DNA of 64,000 nucleotides from CALFML01 sp044222245 (GTDB lineage: Bacteria > Myxococcota_A > Polyangia > Palsa-1104 > JAEUJZ01), in the NCBI GenBank assembly GCA_044222245.1, contig JBGANQ010000043.1:1-64000 (forward strand), read 5' to 3'. The position numbers and the translations under genes are program-made. Positions 59,406 to 64,000 of the stretch are shown here, in pieces. The notes beneath the pieces were generated by a model that searched no databases, had not been told where the DNA came from, and saw only the letters and a program-made list of their open reading frames with translations. Each line of letters starts with the position of its first letter. Position 1 is the stretch's first letter.

Positions 59406-61403
59406 ATGACAAAGTTGACCCGGCAGTCCCCCGTCTTTACCCCGGCTCCGGCTCTGGCTCCGGCTCTGGCTCCGGCTCTGGCTCCGGCTCTGGCTCCGGC
59501 TCTGGCTCCGGCTCTGGCTCCGGCTCTGGCTCCGGCTCTGGCTCTGGCTTCGCCTTCGGCTCGGGTGCTCGCTGCTTCCCTGGTCACTCTGCTGGCGAGC
59601 CTGGCGGCGAGCCCGATCGGCCAGGCGGCTGCGGCTGGCAAGAGCCCGGCAAGCTCGGCGAGCCCGGCGAGCTTGACCACGGTGGGCGAGCAGAGCGGCT
59701 ATACCCGCACCGGCCGCTACGACGAAGTGGTGCGCCTGTGCGCCGAGTTTGCCCGCGCCTTCCCCTCCCAGGTGCGCTGCCAGCGCTTTGGTACCACGCC
59801 CGGCGGCCGGCCGATGCTGGCCCTCATCGCCGCGGCCGACGGCGTGCTCACGGCGGAGGCGGCGCGGCGGGCGGGCCGGCCGGTGGTGCTCGCCCAGGGC
59901 GGCATCCACGCCGGAGAGATCGACGGCAAGGACGCCGGCTTCCTGCTGCTCCGGCAGCTGCTGAGCGGCCAGCCGCCTGGCGGACCGGCGGCCGCACCTG
60001 ATAATGGAGTGCTCGCGAGGCTCACCTGGGTCTTTGTGCCGGTGTTCAACGTCGACGGCCACGAGCGCTTTGGCCCCTACCAGCGACCTAACCAGGTCGG
60101 CCCGACCGAGAGCGGCTGGCGCACCACGGCGCAGAACCTGAACCTGAACCGCGACTACACCAAGGCCGAGGCGCCGGAGATGCAGGCGATGCTGCAGCTT
60201 CTGCGTGAGTGGGACCCGCTGCTCTACGTCGATCTGCACGTCACCGACGGCGCCGACTTTCAGCCGGCGGTGGCGGTGCAGGTCGAGCCGCGCCTGGCCG
60301 GCCCGGCGGCGCTGCGGCCGATCGGCGCCGAGCTCAACGCCCGCTGCCTCAAGCGCCTGGCCGCCGGCGGCATCCTGGCGGTCGACTTCTACCCGTCGTT
60401 CCGCAAGCAGGACGACCCGACCTCGGGGTTTTCGGCCGACCTGGCGCCGGCGCGCTTTTCGACCGGGTACTGGCCGCTGCGCAACCGCTTCGCGGTGCTG
60501 GTCGAGGCGCACTCGTGGAAGCCCTACCCGCGGCGGGTGCGTACGATGGTCGCCGTGCTCGCGGGGCTCTTGGCCGAGGTGGCGGCGCAGGGTCGGGGCT
60601 GGCTGGCGGCCGCCCAGGCAGCGGACGCCGACGATCGTCAGCTCGGCGGCACCCCGCTACCGCTGCGCCACGAGGCCGGCGGCCCGCCGACCCGCCTGCG
60701 CTTCCCCGGCTATCACTACTCGATCGAGCCCTCGCCGGTCTCGGGCGCGCTGCGGGTGCGCTACGACCCGCAGCGGCCCGAGGTCTGGGACGTCCCGTTC
60801 TTCGGCCAGGTCACCGAGCAGGCGGTGGTCACGGTGCCGCGCGCCGGCTACCTCATCCCGCCCGAGCTGGCGGAGCTCGTCGGCCGCAAGCTCAGCGCCC
60901 ACGACCTGAGCAGCCGGGCGCTCACAAAGACGGTGGCGGCCGGCACCGCGCAGGTGTTCCGGGTCAGCGCCCGCACCTTTCGGCCCGAGCCCTACGAGGG
61001 CCGCCAGACCGTGCAGGTCGAGGGCCGCTGGCAGCCCGAGCAGGTGCCGCTGCTGGCCGGCGCGCTGTTTTTGCCGGTGGCGCAGCGGGGCGGGCGGCTG
61101 GCGGTGCAGCTGCTAGAGCCGACCGGGCCCGACTCGCTGCTCGCCTGGGGCTTCTTCAACTCGATCTTCGAGCAGAAGGAGTACATGGAAGACTACGTCA
61201 CCGAGTCGATCGCCGAGCAGCAGCTGGCCGCCGACCCGCGGCTGCGCAGCGAGTTCCTCGGCAAGCTGCGCGAGCCGGGGTTTGCCCGCGATCCGGCGCA
61301 GCGGCTGCGGTTTTTCTACGAGCGCCACCCGTCGTTCGACGGCCAGCAGAACCGCTACCCGATCTATCGCCTGGAGGAGGAGCCGCCGGGGCTTGCGCCG
61401 TAG
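59406..61403 (+). CDS. Exported M14 zinc carboxypeptidase with (APAL)8 lead
   Basis: The 665-residue protein has the M14 zinc site: His168 and Glu171 in GGIHAGEIDG, His278 in VDLHVTDGADF, and the catalytic Glu367 in VLVEAHSWKPY. FNVDGHERF and LNLNRDYTK complete the fold. The C-terminal 270 residues are a beta-rich extension. A signal peptide (VLAASLVTLLASLAASPIGQAAA) is preceded by eight APAL repeats, which is unusual. An in-frame GTG at 59565 would begin right at the signal peptide, but the promoter box favours 59406. Probable peptide-degrading enzyme of the cell envelope. Confidence 0.88.
   Translation: MTKLTRQSPVFTPAPALAPALAPALAPALAPALAPALAPALAPALALASPSARVLAASLVTLLASLAASPIGQAAAAGKSPASSASPASLTTVGEQSGYTRTGRYDEVVRLCAEFARAFPSQVRCQRFGTTPGGRPMLALIAAADGVLTAEAARRAGRPVVLAQGGIHAGEIDGKDAGFLLLRQLLSGQPPGGPAAAPDNGVLARLTWVFVPVFNVDGHERFGPYQRPNQVGPTESGWRTTAQNLNLNRDYTKAEAPEMQAMLQLLREWDPLLYVDLHVTDGADFQPAVAVQVEPRLAGPAALRPIGAELNARCLKRLAAGGILAVDFYPSFRKQDDPTSGFSADLAPARFSTGYWPLRNRFAVLVEAHSWKPYPRRVRTMVAVLAGLLAEVAAQGRGWLAAAQAADADDRQLGGTPLPLRHEAGGPPTRLRFPGYHYSIEPSPVSGALRVRYDPQRPEVWDVPFFGQVTEQAVVTVPRAGYLIPPELAELVGRKLSAHDLSSRALTKTVAAGTAQVFRVSARTFRPEPYEGRQTVQVEGRWQPEQVPLLAGALFLPVAQRGGRLAVQLLEPTGPDSLLAWGFFNSIFEQKEYMEDYVTESIAEQQLAADPRLRSEFLGKLREPGFARDPAQRLRFFYERHPSFDGQQNRYPIYRLEEEPPGLAP
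59445..59540. repeat. 12-bp tandem repeat, 8 units, coding
   Basis: Eight near-perfect GCTCCGGCTCTG units encode (Ala-Pro-Ala-Leu)8 between the start codon and the signal peptide of the M14 peptidase. Near-perfect conservation suggests recent expansion by slippage. Confidence 0.92.
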
Positions 61404-61415
61404 GGCGGCGCCCGC

Positions 61416-62342
61416 TCAGGCGCGGTGCGGCGGCGCGGCGAGCCAGCGGTGCAGGACGTCGCTGTCGATGTTGCCGCCGGTGATCACCAGCACCGAGGTG
61501 TCATCGAGCGCCAGCCGGCCGTCGCGCGCCGCGGCGATGACAGTGGCCGCCGAGGGCTCCATGATGAGGCCGAGCTTGCGGTAGGCAAAGACCACGGCGT
61601 CCATGATCTCCTCTTCGCTGACCAGGTGGATGCGCTCGATGTAGCGCTTCACTGCGCGGTAGCTGCGCCAGCCGACGCCGCCCTCCAGCTCCTCGCACAC
61701 CGTGCGCTGGCCGGGGTACTCGGTGAGGGCGCGGCCGAGCTGGCAGGACTCGGCCATCGCGCAGTTGAGCATCGGCGACACCCCCAGGACCTCGATGCCG
61801 TCGGGGCACAGCTCGCCCGCCAGGCCCGCGGCGGTGCCGCCGCCGCCGATCGGCACGACGATGCGCTTGACCTTGGGGCACTGCTCGCGGATCTCCTGCC
61901 CGAGCCAGGCGCCGTTGCCGTCGATGACGTCGCTGTCGTCAAACGCCGACACGAACAGCGAGTCGCGCAGCGTCGCCAGGCGGCGGCCGAGCTTCTCGGC
62001 GTCGTCGTAGCTCTGGCCGTGGCGGATGATCTCGCCGCCGAAGCTGGAGATGCCCTCACGCTTGCAGCGGGGGGCCGACTCGGGCATGACCACCCGCACC
62101 GCGACCCCGAGCCGCTGGCCGGCGCACGACAGGGCCAGCCCGTGGTTGCCCGCCGACGCCGTGATCACCCCCGAGGATCGATCCATGGCCGACATCCGCC
62201 CGAGCTTCACTGCCGCGCCGCGCATCTTGACCGAGCCGGTGCGCTGCATCGACTCAAGCTTCAGGTAGCAGCCGAGCGGTGCCGCCCACAATAGCGGTGT
62301 TCGGCGGCAAAGGACCGAAGCGATCTCGGGGATTCGCACCAT
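61416..62342 (-). CDS. PLP-dependent threonine/serine dehydratase-like enzyme
   Basis: The 308-residue fold type II PLP enzyme has the cofactor lysine in QRTGSVKMRGA (Lys39), the SAGNHGLALS substrate loop and the phosphate-binding VPIGGGGTAAGLAGEL. It lacks the C-terminal regulatory domain of biosynthetic IlvA, so it resembles catabolic threonine dehydratase or serine racemase. The substrate cannot be settled from sequence. TAGCAT six nt before the ATG suggests a leaderless transcript. Confidence 0.88.
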   Translation of the reverse strand: MVRIPEIASVLCRRTPLLWAAPLGCYLKLESMQRTGSVKMRGAAVKLGRMSAMDRSSGVITASAGNHGLALSCAGQRLGVAVRVVMPESAPRCKREGISSFGGEIIRHGQSYDDAEKLGRRLATLRDSLFVSAFDDSDVIDGNGAWLGQEIREQCPKVKRIVVPIGGGGTAAGLAGELCPDGIEVLGVSPMLNCAMAESCQLGRALTEYPGQRTVCEELEGGVGWRSYRAVKRYIERIHLVSEEEIMDAVVFAYRKLGLIMEPSAATVIAAARDGRLALDDTSVLVITGGNIDSDVLHRWLAAPPHRA

Positions 62343-62348
62343 GGGCGC

Positions 62349-62354
62349 ATGCTA
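62349..62354 (-). promoter_or_regulatory. Putative -10 element, leaderless dehydratase gene
   Basis: On the minus strand TGGTAGCAT (extended -10 type, hexamer TAGCAT) lies 6 nt (GCGCCC) before the ATG at 62342. No ribosome binding site is visible. Confidence 0.45.
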
Positions 62355-62463
62355 CCATCACTTGGGCGCGGCGTCTGCGCGCCGCCTTGCCCCGAGCGGG
62401 CGGATTTTTTCCGCGCCGCCCCAGATTAGCGCTTCGGTTCGCTACAAGTATCATCCACGGGGG

Positions 62464-62533
62464 CACCTGCCCAGATATGCCTGCCCAGATACACCTGCCC
62501 AGGTACACCTGCCCAGATACACCTGCACAGCTG
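62464..62533. repeat. 14-bp tandem repeat, 5 units
   Basis: Five units of CACCTGCCCAGATA (14-bp period, the last degenerate) in the 256-nt gap between the divergent dehydratase and transglutaminase-like genes. The unit is not a multiple of three and lies about 65 nt before the latter gene, where it could affect its promoter. Confidence 0.88.
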
Positions 62534-62598
62534 CTAGGTATGGCAGGTATTGCAAGGAGAGTGACTCGGGAAGGTCTTGGCCGGATGCTGGAGGTCAG

Positions 62599-64000
62599 AT
62601 GTTGAGGCGAGCTGCTATCCGAGCTGGGGATCTCAGGCGAGGCCGGGTCGGCTGGCAGTGGCTCTGCGGCGTGCTCGTCGGGGGGCTGCTCGTGGCCGGG
62701 GAGCCGGCGGCGCAGGTGCTGCACGAGCCGGTGGTGGTGCCGCAGCTGCGCTGCCAGGACGGCGCCTGCCGGCGGGACGGCATGCCCGGCGAGTCGCTGC
62801 CCGAGGCGGTGGTGAGCAGCGAGGGGCTGCTCGGCGCCCCCGAGGCGAGCCGCAGCCCGGCGCAGAACGAGAAGGTCTACAGCAGCGAGAAGCTTGAGCT
62901 GCCGTTTGCCAGCGGCGCGTCGCCGCCGGGGGCAGATCCGCCGCCGGTGCGCCGCGACCACGTCCTGCCCGACTCCGAGACCGGGCCGCAGGCCCCCGGG
63001 GAGCGCCTGTACCACGAGGTCTTCAACCCCGCCGTCTTCCCCTACAAGCGCATGAGCGTCGTCGACGCGGTCGGCGAGGATGGGGCGCTGACGGTGCGCG
63101 ACCCGCGCAAGCTGCCGCTGCCGCCCGGCGATGGCCGGGTGCGGCGCGAGCACGATCCGTTTTATGCCTCGGTGGTGGTGGACTTCGTGTCGGGGCAGCC
63201 GGTGCCCCTGCCCACCCCGGCGGCCGGGGTGCGGGTGGTCAGCTACCAGGCGACCCCCGCCCTCCAGGTGCGGTTTCTCGCCGACGGGGCCGACAACCTG
63301 TACGCGCTGGCGGCGCGCGGCGGCCGCTATCGCCTGGTCTACCTGGTCGAGGCGGAGCCGCGCTACTTCGCCGGGCCGCTGTGGGAGCGCGGTGCGCCGC
63401 GGGTGCGGCTTGGCGACGTGCCGGCGCGGCTCCTGCGACCGCTGCCGCGGCGGCTTGGGCGCGAGGCGCGGGCGGTGCTGCGCCGGCTGCAGCTGCGCGA
63501 GGGGCCCGGCGCCGACTACGGCGACACCCTGGACCGGCTGGTCGGCCACTTCCGCGCCTTCGCGCTGGAGGAGCTCGACACCGAGCAGGGCGCGGGAGGC
63601 GATTCCTTATACCTGCAGATTGCCCTGCAGCAGCGCGGCGTCTGCCGCCACCGCGCGTATGCGTTTGTGGTCACCGCCCTGGCCGCCGGCATCCCGGCCC
63701 GCTACGTCGAAAATGAGCTGCATGTCTTTGTCGAGGTCTACGTGCCGCTGCCCGCCGAGGGGGGCGGCTACTGGCGGCGCATCAACCTCGGCGGCGCTCC
63801 CCTGCAGCAGCGCGTCGTCGAGGGCGAGAGCAAGGTCGCTTACCGCGAGAAGGGCGGCGATCCGTTCTCGCGCCCACCGGAGTTTCGCCAGGGCGCGGCG
63901 CCGGCGGTCTCCGGCCTGCCGCGCCAGAGCAGCTCGCGACAGCGCGGCGGTGGCGGTGGCGGCGACCCCGGCGAGGCGCTGCCGCGCCTGGATGGCCCCG
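62599..64000 (+). CDS. Exported transglutaminase-like protein, C-terminus cut by window edge
   Basis: A partial gene of 467 visible codons. The start is set by a strong GGAGG five nt upstream. A basic N-terminus and hydrophobic segment (CGVLVGGLLVAGEPAAQ) suggest a signal peptide or anchor. A long beta-rich region precedes a transglutaminase-like core with the nucleophile Cys349 in RGVCRHRAYAF and His375 in NELHVFVEVYV. Where the family usually has an Asp, the next block reads WRRINLGG, with Asn396. The fold is used by cross-linking or peptidase enzymes. The Gly/Arg-rich end continues past the window. Confidence 0.8.
   Translation, partial: MLRRAAIRAGDLRRGRVGWQWLCGVLVGGLLVAGEPAAQVLHEPVVVPQLRCQDGACRRDGMPGESLPEAVVSSEGLLGAPEASRSPAQNEKVYSSEKLELPFASGASPPGADPPPVRRDHVLPDSETGPQAPGERLYHEVFNPAVFPYKRMSVVDAVGEDGALTVRDPRKLPLPPGDGRVRREHDPFYASVVVDFVSGQPVPLPTPAAGVRVVSYQATPALQVRFLADGADNLYALAARGGRYRLVYLVEAEPRYFAGPLWERGAPRVRLGDVPARLLRPLPRRLGREARAVLRRLQLREGPGADYGDTLDRLVGHFRAFALEELDTEQGAGGDSLYLQIALQQRGVCRHRAYAFVVTALAAGIPARYVENELHVFVEVYVPLPAEGGGYWRRINLGGAPLQQRVVEGESKVAYREKGGDPFSRPPEFRQGAAPAVSGLPRQSSSRQRGGGGGGDPGEALPRLDGP

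Overview
The window is a GC-rich (about 70% by eye), densely packed bacterial chromosome segment with no rRNA, CRISPR array, phage or insertion sequence. The gene set suggests a myxobacterium-like organism (Myxococcota): several Hanks-type Ser/Thr kinases with N-terminal zinc ribbons or C-terminal membrane anchors, an FHA-type sigma-54-family activator, OmpA and TSP3-repeat outer-membrane proteins, a cysteine-type CcmE and many lineage-specific hypotheticals. This placement is inference; there is no marker such as 16S.

Layout. 1-8.2 kb: a partial kinase, surE-pcm, a BAX-inhibitor-like membrane protein, glmS and an LD-carboxypeptidase. 8.2-17.1 kb: a compact minus-strand cytochrome c maturation operon in the order ccmE, ccmF-ccmH fusion, two unusual membrane proteins, ccmA, ccmB, ccmC, ccmD-like and a small membrane protein, with most junctions overlapping. 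17.2-18.9 kb: moaA and moaB for molybdopterin synthesis. 19-24 kb: a divergent Thg1-like protein, cutA, a HESGH membrane protein, a DUF72 protein, and a three-gene SRPBCC/52-aa/GNAT group. 24.4-28 kb: dnaE. 28-38.8 kb: FHA activator, an unknown with a cold-shock-like N-terminus, a PIG-L deacetylase coupled to a di-haem cytochrome c, a 56-bp tandem repeat array, a frameshifted OmpA-like gene and a Tat-type amidohydrolase. 39-48 kb: glgC, two kinases, a DksA-like protein, clpX, tRNA-Lys and a metallophosphoesterase. 48-54.8 kb: ACT-malic enzyme, gloB, mtnBDC (methionine salvage), and an NsrR-controlled truncated haemoglobin plus its reductase. 55-64 kb: ileS, a zinc-knuckle protein, an M14 carboxypeptidase, a threonine dehydratase-like enzyme and a partial transglutaminase-like protein.

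How the genes work together: the Ccm operon would mature c-type cytochromes such as the di-haem protein at 32.6 kb. The nsrR/haemoglobin/reductase locus looks like a split nitric oxide dioxygenase under NsrR. mtnB, mtnD and mtnC form one operon. The recurring window-wide theme is gene starts with a TAnnnT -10-like hexamer only 6-10 bases before the start codon and usually no Shine-Dalgarno sequence, which predicts widespread leaderless transcripts. A second theme is short tandem repeats of 5 to 56 bp in gene termini and intergenic gaps.
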